Of a stretch of DNA of 64,000 nucleotides, positions 11,734 through 23,700 are shown piece after piece. Each line of letters begins with the position of its first letter. The stretch's first letter is position 1. The position numbers and the translations under genes are program-made. Under the pieces are notes generated by a model that made no database searches, was not told where the DNA came from, and worked only from the letters and a program-made list of their open reading frames with translations. This stretch comes from Dicaeum eximium (Eukaryota; Chordata; Aves; Passeriformes; Dicaeidae): NCBI GenBank assembly GCA_013396995.1, contig VWZP01007456.1, positions 2,195,231-2,259,230 of the forward strand, in the 5' to 3' direction.

Positions 11734-11931
11734 TGTCCACAGGATGTCCTGGTACCGGATTAAAAGCCGCACAATGTGCGCGGTGGTGGCGGCTGCTTGC
11801 ATTTCTTGTTGGTTTGCACGTTTCCCTTTGTAGATGAAGAGGTTTGGTGCAACAATCATAGACACGTTCCACAAATTCATCTTGTTTTTCCCTTCATTAG
11901 CAACCACTTTCTTCAGGAACTGAAGAAAGGC
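11734..11931 (-). CDS. ARHGAP28: ARHGAP28 exon E12, end of RhoGAP domain
   Basis: A 198-base exon (66 codons, phase 0-0), about residues 473-538. The acceptor is TTTTTTCCAG and the donor ACA|GTGAGT. It carries the last helices of the RhoGAP fold: VVANEGKNKMNLWNVSM then IVAPNLF, where the asparagine (about residue 502) is the family's conserved switch-contact asparagine, and AHIVRLLIRYQDILW at the end. Human has VIANESKNRMSLWNIS, VMAPNLF and AHIIRLMLKYQKILW. Confidence 0.97.
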
Positions 11932-14021
11932 CTGGAAAAAAACAATACTTGTTTAATCTCAGGAAATAATTTACTTTTGAAATGCAGCATTTTCAAATGC
12001 ACATGTCTGGCTGCTATATTTGCACTTGGAAGTGAAATTTAGTGGTCTTTCCATTGTATCTGGATTACTCTGATATTTGTTGTTACTACTACCTCTGTCA
12101 ACCACAGAGGAATAGTTAATATTATCAAAATACACATTAATAAATTATCTCCTAGACCATAATCCCAAATTTATAGGGCAAATACAGTGTCTATACTAAG
12201 GCTCTGAATCCTACAGTAGAGGGAAGATGTACATGTATTGCAAGGGAATAGCTACTTTCTTCGTAGATTACTGTGTCCATGTTGATGCATCTGGCCAATT
12301 CTTTTTATATCACAGTCACTTGGGGTGATTAATCTCTCTTCAAATCTGCACCAGTCCCACATGTAATATGACCTGAAATTTCTGCCAGCAACCCCCTAAC
12401 TTTTATTCTGGGATAAAAACAAGCAAGAAGAGCTAAGTGGTTGTTCACTAATGTTACTTCTGCACATGCTTTGCCGAGTCAAAGGAAATTAATTTCCCCT
12501 TTTGGGTAGTTTATTCAGAATTTTGCTTGAATGATTAAATAGCACAGATTGCAGCTATGGTTAGTGTTGGGGTCTACAAATGAGTCTTTCTGCAATAGTT
12601 CCAGTTTCAGCTGGGATAGAGTTAATTTTCTTCCTTGTATCTGGTACAGGGCTGTGTTTTGGATTTAGGATAAGAATAATGTTGATAACACACTGATGTT
12701 TTAGTTGTTGCTAAGCAGTGTTTACACTTAGTCAAGTGTAATCTTTAGCTTCTCATGCTGCCCTGCCAGCAAGGGGGCTGGGGCTGCACAAGGGCTTGGG
12801 AGGGGACACAGCCTGGAGAGCTGACTCCCAAGGGATATCCCATACTATATGGCACTGTGCTCAGTATCTAAACCATGGGGAAAACTGGTCTTGGCTCACT
12901 ACTCAAGAACTGGCTGGGCATCAGTCAGTGAGTGGTGAAAAACTGCATTATGCATCACTTGTTTTGTGTGTTCTAATTAATTAATCATTATTATTTTCCA
13001 ATTCATTTCTGTCCTATTAAACTGTTATTGTCTCAACCCATGAATTTTACTTTTTTTTTCAAATTTTTGTACAGAAGCCTAATTAATAATAAAGTAATGA
13101 TTAAGACTACTCCTCTAGCATGTGTTTTACATATGCAGCTCTATACCCAAATGAACTTTGGTAGCAGAAACAGCCCTCATTCTTCACAGAGCACTAGTAG
13201 AACTCCAGGTGCTTTGAAGCCAGTTGTTGTTCGTGTCCCTTGTTACTGTAAAAATAAATACAGGTAAAGAAGGCACCTGAACTCATAGGGTTGTATGTAA
13301 ACTGACTAGTGAAAGGCTTCCAGAGGTAGGAGACCTGCATGGTCCTGATGAGCAGGGAACCTGAGGAAACATCTGGAGGTTCCCGGGAAGCTTGCTCACT
13401 CAGGTTTCCTTGATGTAGAAACAGGCCCAAAGATGCAACCAGTGTCTCTTAGGGTCAGGACACAGCTGCAGTCAGATCTGGGAGCTCCCAAGCATCCAAA
13501 ATGCTTGTAGCCACTGTGTTTGTATCAGGAAGTAGTACATGGGGGTGGGCATGGGTTTGTCTGAGCGTGAGCTCCTGACATCTGTACTACAGATGCATGT
13601 TTTTACTTCAGACTACATCCTGCAGTCTGGTCCAGTGCCCTGGAAGCCCTTCCAGTACCAGGAGTGCACTAGGCAAGCTCCCAGAGGGCAGCTCCTCTTT
13701 TAAATTCATCCTGGAGAATTTCAGTTATACAGAAAATCCAGAAACTGGACCTCCTTTGTCCAAACTAAGCGATGAATATGCCCCTTTGAAATGAGTGCTC
13801 CACAATAATGATGCCTGAGATTCAGCAGTTGGATACCCCCAGCAACAATTTCTTAATTGCTTGTAAAAGAAATGACAGCCAGGAAATTTGAACATCTTTT
13901 CAAGGAAATGATCAAAAATGCAGATGAATACTTTCCTGCTGTAGCATCTGAAAAAAATGAGTCTCTCATTTAAAAGTCAAAAGCACCACAGATGGCAGGT
14001 GATAGCAAATGAAGAACTTAC
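11932..14021 (-). other. ARHGAP28: ARHGAP28 intron 11
   Basis: Intron with donor GTAAGT. It hosts an ERV solo LTR on the opposite strand (12598-13068). Nothing else was recognised. Confidence 0.85.
12598..13068 (+). mobile_element. Solo LTR of an avian endogenous retrovirus
   Basis: The sequence matches a widespread bird ERV LTR that I recognise: a TTTCAGCTGGGATAGAGTT start, a central GGCTGGGGCTGCACAAG segment, a GCATCACTTGTTTTGTGTGT stretch and a CTGTCCTATTAAACTG...CTCAACCCATGA end with a T-rich tail. The first few LTR bases seem to be missing or changed, and I saw no clean target-site duplication. No internal gag, pol or env sequence flanks it, so it is a solitary LTR. It lies antisense in ARHGAP28 intron 11. 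The exact family name cannot be given without a library search. Confidence 0.85.
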
Positions 14022-14104
14022 CTTGGCTGTGTCTCTGTTGGCTTCAGGCATCAGCATGATCAACAGATGCAAAGCTTGTAGTTGTAACTTGATCTTGGAG
14101 ATTT
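14022..14104 (-). CDS. ARHGAP28: ARHGAP28 exon E11, RhoGAP domain
   Basis: An 83-base exon, about residues 445-472. The acceptor is CATGTCCTTAG and the donor a full-consensus AAG|GTAAGT. It starts with AA of a split lysine codon and reads ISKIKLQLQALHLLIMLMPE then ANRDTAK. Human has VKVQFQALHLMVMALPDANRD here. This is the RhoGAP helix that carries the ALHLL...LPxANR motif. Phase fits E10 and E12. Confidence 0.95.
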
Positions 14105-15278
14105 CTAAGGACATGAATAATTGATGCTTTTGAAATCCCCACTGCAATTGGTTTGTTCTAAAAACCTTGTGTGTCAGCAGTTCTAGAAATACCAGCTAGT
14201 GCCTGGTTGAGACTAGCATGCTTACGTGCTGATTAACCATACAATTTTCCCCAAAGATAAAATCACCTTAATGAGTGGGTTTTTCCTCATCATCTTGGAT
14301 CTTTGTCACATGGGGACACAAGATGCTATAAAATTCTATCTACATAGTAACAATCCAGTATTTCTCAGTACTAGCTAGTTGCTCTTAGATATCTGTGTAT
14401 TTGTTGTAGGGAATAAAGTCACTTTATTCTGCACAGATATCTCCTGTTCAGTCTTCTCCAAACTGCTGAGCTGTTGTAAGTGCATGCAGCCTGGAACTCA
14501 TAAGGAGTCCACACACACTCAGGTATGTGAAGTTTATGGAAGGAGGTCACCTCCTTCTGCCCTTTAAGCTACTCATGGAAATGCTGAAAGCATGACTGCA
14601 ATCTTATGCAAAGATCCTCAGTTTTCTGTACCAATCTGCTAATAAATTCACCATCCTGAAACTTTCAGTCTGTCCTAGCTTGAGTGACTTTACAGTGAAG
14701 TCATAGGTATGGCAAGGTACAATTTCATTCTTCCTGGAAGAGAAATGAACAAAATGTACTGAGATTGGGAGGGTGTATGTACACTGAAAACACAGCCCAG
14801 CTGCCTGAACCTTTCTGTGCTCACACATATCTCTGTATCAATGGTCTGACCTCAACATAAACTTTAACAGAAATAAAATAGGTCCAGTAGGTCCAGGAGA
14901 TAAAGGACAGTGATTTGAGTTTACCTTGCAGAAATTTTCATTTGTGAAACCTACAGTTAATGTGAATCAGAGTCTATATATGACAGTCATTACTCAGTCA
15001 CTGTTTACTCACAGGTTTCAAATTTTACATTAAATAGTTGTTTTGTTCACATAACAAACCTGTGCTATTAGCTGAATGCAGACACCTTTCTCATTTGAAA
15101 ACAAAATCTTGCAGAAAAAAATGTTTAGGCAAAGCACTGGGTCTGTTTTCTCTCTACTTCAGAGGGAGAAGAAAATTACATGACTTTTCTCTATATACTT
15201 CAGAGAGAGAAAAAAATATAATATCTACTCTTGCATTTTATCATATTATCAGTCCATACTAACTCCATTTCCACATAC
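14105..15278 (-). other. ARHGAP28: ARHGAP28 intron 10
   Basis: A 1.2 kb AT-rich intron with donor GTATGT. No repeat or other feature was recognised. Confidence 0.85.
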
Positions 15279-15441
15279 TTTCTACTAGTGTGATGAATGC
15301 AGGCAGATATTCTACTGTGAAGAGTGGGCTTGGGAGTTCTCTTATAAACATCTTTAGCAGTCCTGCTGCATCGTTATTTCGCACTTGGTCCCAGTCAAAA
15401 GTGTCTTCATAAAATTTTGCCTCAAGTTCTTGATGGAGATT
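15279..15441 (-). CDS. ARHGAP28: ARHGAP28 exon E10, RhoGAP domain
   Basis: A 163-base exon, about residues 391-445. The acceptor is TTTATTTTTCAG and the donor GAAA|GTATGT. It reads NLHQELEAKFYEDTFDWDQV, then DAAGLLKMFIRELPSPLF and TVEYLPAFITLVE. The lysine of LLKMF (about residue 420) and the RELPSPL segment are hallmarks of active RhoGAP domains. Human has EAAVMLKAFFRELPTSLF and VEYIPAFISLME at this place. It ends with one base (A) of a split lysine codon completed by E11. Confidence 0.97.
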
Positions 15442-18400
15442 CTGAAAAATAAAAGAAACGTTTGGCCTTCAGTCACGGCTGCTGATCCAGCAGTTTGTGA
15501 TCACTTCAGAAATCCCATTATAAGCAGCAGGCAGGTTTGTACAGCACTTGAACTAAAGCAGCCCTAACCCAGTGACAGCCTAGGTACAGCCATGTGGAGT
15601 TCAGAGCAGGGTAACAAGTCAAGTTTCTGCAGATATTTGGCAACCCAGGCTAGATTTGGTTTGCTACACCTAGATTTCTGTCAACCATATTAAAGCAAGG
15701 CAATTTTGTGCAGTGTCTTAGAACTAGAAGCAGAAAACTCAGTTAGCACAGCTGTTCCTTTTGTTTAAAATACTCTCCAGAGGTTTTGACCTTTAAGTCA
15801 CAAAGGACTGGTGCTTCTTCCTCACTGCCAGTGAACTTGCTAGATAGTCTGAATCCATAGGCCTTGAGAAAATGGCATAAAATTCAGGCCTTCTCATCTT
15901 TGAAAGGAAGTTTTATGTTAGGATAATTATAATTAGATTTGGTCAAATTGTAGAAAAATAAAGATACAAAACCATTACGGTCAGAAAAACCTTAATGCAT
16001 AAAAAAACCCCAAACCTCTAAAAACACAGGAGAGGTTTAAGATAGAATTGATGATGATACCATTTTGAGTTCCCATTTAATCCCCTTGCTCTCCAATGAC
16101 AGCATCCTGCTCCATAAGAGAGGTCAGTTAAGTTCTGGAGAGTCACTAGCCAGAGTTCAAAACACGTATGTGAAAGGGAAATACTCAGCAAGGTTCCTAG
16201 TAGGAACATGATTTGCCTTCAAACTCAGATCACTGTTCAAAAAATGCAATCTCCTCAAAAAATTGTTGAGTTAAAAAGATTGAAGGACAGTATTTTAATA
16301 TAAGGATATCCATAAATAATGCAGCTTTCACAATTATTACTGGCCAAACACTGTCCTAGCCATAGGAATTTTGCTGCTGCTTTTTATGAGACCATTTATG
16401 ACAAACTATATCTGTACCAAATATTCAGTTTCAGATCATGATTTTGTCAGATGTACTTTAATATTATGCAAAAAGCTCAGTCCATTCAGGCAGAAAAGCT
16501 TTTAAAAATGAAATCTGTTTGCCACGTCTCACATGAATGGAAGGAAATTACATATCAAGTACAGTCATACATAATGAAGTAAAATGGTTTCACAAACGGA
16601 AGTAGAAAGTCGTTCAGGATTTGGCATAAAATGTTACAGTCTCATTTTTACTAGCACATTTTAGTGTTTTTAATCTGGGCCATCTCAGCTTCCTCTGTAT
16701 TCTCATCCTTTGCACATAATTGATACAAACACCTAGACTGAATTCTCTCCTGTAACTGACTGGAAATGTGGAACAGAAATTCTCACCTCATCAAAAGCAC
16801 AAGAGGACAGAATTCTACTCCACATTTTTCTGCTGAGAACCGGGGAAAAGCCACAAAAACAGAATGCAAGATTTTGGAAACACAGACATTTTTTATACAT
16901 ATACATACATATATACACCTATATGTATCTCTCTCCACACAGGTAAGCACATATTTTATACACTCAATTCCCTCCCTTCCCTGCCTCGTATACATGTATC
17001 TGTGTTTGCATCTAATACTTTTAAAATATGTGCTGCAATTTTTTTAACATGGCTGATCCTTCACTAGACTATCATACAGTTTTGGTTCACTGGAGCTTTT
17101 GGTACAGAGGAAAACCTGTATTAATTTCTTCTATTCTTTGTTTTATAGAAGAGTAACCTTTAATCATTCCCATATGCCTTTTCTTTCTCCAAACAAGACT
17201 GAAATAAAGTTGGAATGCCCTCAAGTCCTAATGTCATAATAATGTATGAAGGCTTTTGAAGGATGAAGTCTAGATCTGCTTTGAAAAAATCTCTCTCTTG
17301 CTTGTTGGTTTGTTGGGCAGACTCAAATGAAACCAAAACTCAAAATAATTTAAAACTTTCATATGGACAGTGTAACTTACCACCTATCTCCCAGGATACA
17401 GGTTGTGAAAAGAGGTGAACAAGACACAGTGCAGTGTATGCACAGAATACGAAAATAATTGAATTAGAGCACAGCCCTGCTGTGTAATCTCCATGGAAAG
17501 ACTGGAAAATTTTGAGATTGTGTGGAATAACATTCAATCATTTGTATGAAAAAATGATAAAGATGAAAAGTACAGGGCAAATTACGAGGTCCCTTCTGCA
17601 AGATGTGGCACTTTTCAAGGCTCTGGGTACTTTTATCAATGCACAGAGTCAGAGGAGCTGGGATGCTGCTGCCTATCTTTGGTGTGTTTTATGTAATCCT
17701 GCTTTTTTTTATTCAGCCATTTTTTATGATCCTCAGCCCACGCCATTGTTTAGCAATCATTTGTGTGGCTGCCACAATGTTGAGCCTTCCTGCCTCAGGA
17801 CACAAAACTAGCTTCCTTGAGGATGAAAAAGCAGGAGTAGGATGCACTGTAAGGAGTTGCTTAAACCAGATCAAAAAAAAGCCTAAGGAAAAAAAGAGGA
17901 AAGATCCGGGAAAGAGATAGACCCTACTAAGCCCAGAAAAAATCCCAACCCAACAAAAAACTGCCTTGTTTTTCTAATTTGCCTCCTCCAGCTCCTGGAA
18001 TGAAGTTGGTCTGAAGAAACAATTGCAAATATTATTGGCCCACAGTGTCAGGTTATTAGGTGCCAATTATACTGTGTTCATAGCCCACAAATAGCCTGTG
18101 AAAATGCAGTACTTCAGGCTGCCAGCAGTGAACAGAGGCCAAATTTCTCTCACTTGGATCATGAAATTGCAAGATCACAGACGATAAATGAAAAATAAAA
18201 TGACACAGAAGTTAAAATGACATAGAATAAGATCTTTATCTGATGTTCACTCAGTTTAGGAACTCTGCATTTCTGAAATGAATTAAAACAGAGATAAGAT
18301 CACAGCAATTTTGGATGACAGAGATAAATCTGAAAGGATGTCTCAAAGTTTTGTGGGGAAAAATCACATTCAACATCAAGTCTGTGCTTTATATAGAACG

Positions 18401-18596
18401 TTAACTAAATCAAAGTAACAGACCAAATGGTCTGTGATTTATTGGTTCCCAGGAACTAATCTGACCTTTCACTGGCAGGAGTAGGAATACTGAGCTACAC
18501 AGATTAGTATTTATGTAGTCTGAATCTGTGTGTATGCTGTATTGTTTTACATAGAGTCTGTGGTCCGGAAGATGGAAAACTGGCTTGAGTGTATAC
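15442..18596 (-). other. ARHGAP28: ARHGAP28 intron 9
   Basis: A 3.2 kb intron with donor GTATAC and acceptor TTTTTCAG. It holds a TA/CA-rich patch at 16897-16925. No mobile element or exon was recognised. Confidence 0.85.
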
Positions 18597-18674
18597 CTTG
18601 ACTCTGGAAGCAGATCCGGGAACCCGCAGAATTCCTTCAGTTTCCAAACCTGTTTCCTCAAGCTTGAGCAGCAG
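18597..18674 (-). CDS. ARHGAP28: ARHGAP28 exon E9, arginine-finger exon
   Basis: A 78-base exon (26 codons, phase 0-0), about residues 365-390. The acceptor is CTCTTCTTTCAG and the donor AAG|GTATAC. It reads LLLKLEETGLETEGILRVPG, then SASRVK. The arginine of EGILR (about residue 381) is the catalytic finger that RhoGAPs insert into the GTPase site. Human has KVEESGLESEGIFRLSG. Two changes sit beside the finger: Phe to Leu before it and Ser to Pro after it. Confidence 0.96.
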
Positions 18675-20428
18675 CTGAAAGAAGAGACAAAAAATTCCAG
18701 GAAAATACTCAGAAGTGCTTAAGAATACTCCTGACTTTCTTCTCAATCTAGGTATCCTTGAAACTAATCTGAAAAAGATACATTTCTATGGAATCAGCTA
18801 ATGAAATTCAGCCAGCTCATGTAAATAAATCTGCCTAACTTGTCTCCATAGTCCTGATCCTGAAGTAAGGAGTATGCAGAGTATAGAAAACTGCTAATGC
18901 AATAGAACCCTCTGTCCTTGACTTGAGAGTTGGCACTGCTATAGAACAATTAACACATAAATATATTAATGAAACAGCAGATCTACTTCAACACAATGGT
19001 GTTTTGAAGGAAAAATAACCTCTAAGAAATGTTTAAGTGTGCCCCAAGGGGCACAATGGAAAGGTCTATAGATAACATAGGTTTTTTGGAACTGAGAACT
19101 CAGATTAGAAAATGATCCCAGGATATTTTATTTTGAAATTTCTGTGAATAGAGGGCTAAACTTTCCCCTCCAACTGGTTGTTTAAAAAAAAAAATTGATT
19201 TTACATAATTTTGAACATGGAGGGAAAAAAAATTCCCAGCATTTAATCATACAGCTCTGGACTTTGACCACCAGATCTGCTTCCTGCCCTAACCTTGATT
19301 CTTCTAATTTCCAATGTTATCTTGACAGGGCAGCAGTGGAGCTAATCACAAAGCCATGTAAATGCTCAAGTTGTGTCAGTCTTTCCCCTGACACTGCCCA
19401 ACACTTCTCCTTTTGTCAGTATTTACAGGGAAATCTGTTGCCATTTTGAGTCAGTGTAAATCTGTGCAATTGCACATGGACTTGTGTCTGTGTACCTGCC
19501 TCCAGGTAACCCTGTGTGGCCAAATGTCTCATTTAAATACCCTTGTCTTGTCATACAAACCTCAATCAGAAGATATCAGTTCCATTCTGGAAACAGTAGC
19601 CAAATAATACCTACGGTTTGAATTAATGTGAAATTAAAACTCCTGAGACAACTCATCTCTGCCACTTCTGCACACACATAATTTTGCTTGGCTCTCTATT
19701 TTAATGAAAAAGGGAAACAGAAAGACGTATTTTTCCCGAAGTTTCCTGTGTGGTATCACATAATTACAAAAATCAAAAAGGGTCTCACCACAGATAAAAA
19801 ACCAAAAAAGAGGCAGATTTTTCTCTCCTTGTCACAAAGTTTTCAAACCACAACATTCAGTCAGTCTGTAGACACCTGCTGGTCTGTAATGCCTGTCAGA
19901 AACTTCTCTTATCTGATAACTCCTTTGAGTGTCAATGCAAATGGTGGAAAAGCAAATCCTAGTGACCAAGCAGGCCATGTGATGTCACAGCCATTTTATA
20001 AGTTTCTTAGATGGAAACTTGCTGGACATTTTTCCTTCCATGGGAAAGCTGACTTCTCTGCAGATTTCTGTAAAAACAGACCTGTGTCTGTGTGTAGACT
20101 CAAGGACAACAGATGCATTCCTTTGCTCTGTCTCCTGATACAGGAGATGTAGTTTTCTCTTTCTAGCCAATGATGTAGAGGTTCTTATCTCTCTAGCTTT
20201 GTAAGCACTGGAGAGTCTTGCTCTAACCATGGTGGAGGAAACATGTAACTCTGAACGTGGGCACCTTAGCCCTAAAACCTTCTGAATAATGGAGTCATTC
20301 TAATAAATCACATAAGCTTTCTGATACTGGAGTCAAGGAGCCTCATTCAGCACCCAACGCAAGACCCAGAGAAACAAACACCTTTCCAGGCAGTCCAGAA
20401 CCTTTTAAAACAACAATGTGATACTCAC
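18675..20428 (-). other. ARHGAP28: ARHGAP28 intron 8
   Basis: A 1.75 kb intron with donor GTGAGT. It contains a perfect short hairpin, TGTGCCCC-AA-GGGGCACA, at 19038-19055. Long open frames on the + strand near 19.7-20.15 kb resemble no protein I know. Confidence 0.85.
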
Positions 20429-20520
20429 TTTTTGAAAGATAAGGGGCACTTTTATTCCAGGAACCTTCTTTTGATCATTCTCCAGCAGTACGGTGAGAGG
20501 GACTCCGAAAAGACGATTCT
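20429..20520 (-). CDS. ARHGAP28: ARHGAP28 exon E8, start of RhoGAP domain
   Basis: A 92-base exon, about residues 334-364. The acceptor is TACTATTTTTAAG and the donor CAAAAA|GTGAGT. It begins with AG of a split glutamate codon and reads NRLFGVPLTVLLENDQKKVP then GIKVPLIFQK. This is the classic entry into a RhoGAP domain (FGVPL...VPxxL). Human has GIFGVPLTVLLDGDRKKDPG and VKVPLVLQK. Phase matches E7 and E9. Confidence 0.96.
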
Positions 20521-20632
20521 CTTAAAAATAGTAACAAAAAACGTGAAAACAAGGAAACAGGGCCTCCTAAGCACCTTCTTTCAAAGCTCATGGACATGAA
20601 GGTGGCTGAAAAGGAGATGCCACACACGGTAC
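20521..20632 (-). other. ARHGAP28: ARHGAP28 intron 7, very short
   Basis: A 112-base intron between E7 and E8. The donor, CGAG|GTACCG, is far from consensus; the acceptor is TTTTTAAG. Joining here gives the expected GRENRLFGV sequence, which supports the sites. Confidence 0.85.
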
Positions 20633-20798
20633 CTCGTCCCCGCACCCTCTCCACGCGGTTCCTCTTCAGCTCCACGCCCAGCGCATCGTAGAAGGCCGTG
20701 AGCTCGATCAGGGACAGGTAGCGGATCTTCTTCATGTCTTCGGGAGAGAGGTCCCCGACCTCCGTCAGCCCAAAACGGCTTTTCCGAACAATGAACTT
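20633..20798 (-). CDS. ARHGAP28: ARHGAP28 exon E7
   Basis: A 166-base exon, about residues 279-334. The acceptor is CTCTCCTGTAG. It reads KFIVRKSRFGLTEVGDLSPE, then DMKKIRYLSLIELTAFYDAL and GVELKRNRVERVRGR, ending in the first G of a glutamate codon. Human matches closely (RFGLTEAGDLSAEDMKKIRH, LSLIELTAFFDAFGIQLKRN). It lies just before the RhoGAP domain. Codon use is odd: by my count 45 of 55 third positions are G or C, against 12 of 30 in E8, and the exon holds about 16 CpGs. Confidence 0.97.
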
Positions 20799-23700
20799 CT
20801 ACAGGAGAGATGGGTCGCATCTTTATTTGCACAAAAGTGAATTTTTGTTTTAAAAGAGATGAGTGTATGTGATTGGAGGTCATGTTTAGATAGATGGACA
20901 CCAATAAAGAGATGAAAGGCCCTGTAGATTGGCCCGGCATGGTGACATAGCTTGCATCCTCCTGAACATAAAACTGAGCTTCTTGCTCACCATGCACCAC
21001 TGCAGTTTGACTGGGAAGTGCTGGAGCACCTCAGTGCCTGTACTTCAGCTGGGACAAATGAGTTAGGTGCTTCTTCAACAGTTTTGCCTAGTTTCTGCAG
21101 GATGTAGTATTTTGCCCTCCTTCTGCCTTCCCCAAAACATCTTTGAATGCTCTTGAAGTGGCTGGCACAGTTAATCATGGATATGGTTCTATATCAGTTG
21201 TGTGTGTGTAATGAATCCATGCCTGCTTTGCATAATGCTATTAACTTATGAGGTCTTACAGGGGAGTCCAAACTAAAGATGTGAGATAAAGCCCAGAAGC
21301 AAAATTGCTTAGTCCAGAAGCCAATCTGCCAACTTAGTGGTATTTTTTATTACTCAAGAAAGCTTAGAAACAGGATTTGCAGCAGCTTACAAATAATTTA
21401 TTCAAGTAGACTTAACTATACTGAGTAATTTGGGGGCATGTGAAGATGTCTACATATTTTAGAGACTGCAGTGCCATGGACCAGAGCCAGGAATGTTGTG
21501 TCATGACAGATGAATTTGTACAAATGTCAAAAAGAACAAACAACCATCAGTTTTTGACATAATTCTTAGACATAATAACAAAGTCATAGTAAAAAACATG
21601 CTTTTCAAAAAATTGTGCATCTTTGGTATTGTATTTTTTTTTTTAATTTACTGTAATTTAAACCAGGAATTGTTAGTCAGAGGCATAAATAAATAGTATT
21701 ACAAATAATCTCCTTCCTTGAGGGAACTGAGTGGAAACCCAGCCTCTAGTAATGTTTTGCTTCTGGAGATTTCAGCTGAGTCCTTAATTTTTTTAAACAA
21801 ATTTGGACTCAAAAGGTTTAACCCATCTTTAAATTAAGCAAGCCAAACTGATTAAGAAAAAGGTAAACAAAAAAACCCACCCAACCCCTAAACCAAATCA
21901 AAACAAAAATTAGACTTACACCAGATTTCAAAAGGAAGAGAGTTAAAAGGACACCTAGATCATGTAGTTTAGGACTTCATAAACTACATTGCATATGGTC
22001 TTTCAGTAGGGGTTAACAATAACTGGGGGAGAAAGAGTGTAGGGAATGGAATAACTTATTTACATGTTGCCTGGGGCATTTTTAGACCCTCCTTAATAAG
22101 GAGGAATATTCCCTCCGCACACCGAGGCAATTCCACTGTTATCCTTATTCTGAGACTTAATGTAACAAAAGCTGCACGGGAGATGGCCTTCTGAAGAAAC
22201 ATAAAATACTAAAGAATTTGTACACATTTTGGTTCCAGTGATGCAAAAAAAAGAAAAAAACCCAGACTGTATACATATATTTTCTGTGGGGGAAAGAGAA
22301 AAAAATTCTAAACACTGCAAAACTAATTAAAAAGGGTACTACAAAGATTTTCCACAGTGCCTGTTTGACTCCTAGGGGTCACTATGATGTGATGCTGTGG
22401 TTAATACTAACTTTGGGGCTGGCTGTCTTTCTCTGTATTGTGTCACAATTTTCCAGTGGTTTTTCTTACAGTTTGAAGGAAGTTTGAAGGAGGCTGTGCT
22501 ATCCTGAATTTATATTACTAATGTTTTGGCTAAGGATTGTGTCTGATACTTTGCAGTGTTATTTCTATGTGGAACTGTGCGGTGTACTCAGACTTGTGGT
22601 TCTGTGATATCTTCAACAAAGTCACATGGATCATGGTCCCACATTGGAGAAATCACAAGTACTTTGGGGAAATCCCTAGGCTCCTGGGGATGTTGAGGTG
22701 ACTCTTGAAGGAGTCAGGGGACTCCCTGCTGCAGGGGACATGCTATTTTACGATAAATAATATTGGTGCAGCTCTGTACACACCATCAATGAAGCTGGCT
22801 ACGTTGTCAGGCCCACCCTGGAGAAAGTGTGATGTTGCACAGCCTCCAGTGTAGCCCCAATGTCCCATTGTCCTTCTGAGTGTAGGTGACTGGCTGCTCA
22901 GTGTCACACAGTGAGAGGTGATTTTTCTGCTGAAGCCCATTATGGTCTGAGTCATCATGGGAAAAAAACAAATACCAGGAGTGGCAGCAGATGAAGTAAG
23001 GGAAAGACGAACATCAACAACTGTGATTGTTCACTTTATTCAGACACGCTCTGCAATGACCTGACATGTTTCTGGTGTGGTCTTCTGGGCTCATAAAATT
23101 ATGTCCTGCATGCAGAGCAGTTCAACCCCAGCACAATACTGGCGTTTTCTAAGGCTTATGAATTATGAATCAACAGATCCATGATATTTTATTTATTTAT
23201 GGCATCTTCTCTTCCCTCTTTTTCATCAGTTTTCCTGCTCTGTCAACTGGGAATTGTCTGTGCTGTCACAAAGAAAAATTTGTGAGTGTGTATGTGTTGT
23301 GGTAAAGACCAAAATCATGATGAGTGTAGAGATGCCCTTACTCTCCACAGGACACCAAGTTATACCCACAAAAATAAACCCCAAATAACCAAAGACACAC
23401 AAAAAAGCACAGGGATTTTACGTAAGTTATGTAATCTACTTGGCGTCTTATCATTCAACATAGAAGCTTACTTTTGCATCTCAGCTTCTTCTTCCTTGAT
23501 GGAATCTAAGATGGACAACAGACTAATTCTCAGATAATTCAATGTCTGTGTGGATTGTAACAATTCCAGGTTAGTTTGGGACCTCAGGACATCATAACAT
23601 TCAGGAAATTTTCCCAAATGCTTTACAGCTACTTTATACATGTCACTAAAGAGGTGATATTGGAAGCACTAAATTAATGTTCCAGTTTTCAGTATGGAAG

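Noticed and set aside
19688..20152. A 154-codon open frame on the + strand in ARHGAP28 intron 8
   Set aside because: No likeness to any family, no splice or start context, and the residues look like random AT-rich translation.
20581..21000. A 139-codon frame on the - strand ending over E7
   Set aside because: It reads E7 in the wrong frame; the correct frame has the conserved LSLIELTAF text.
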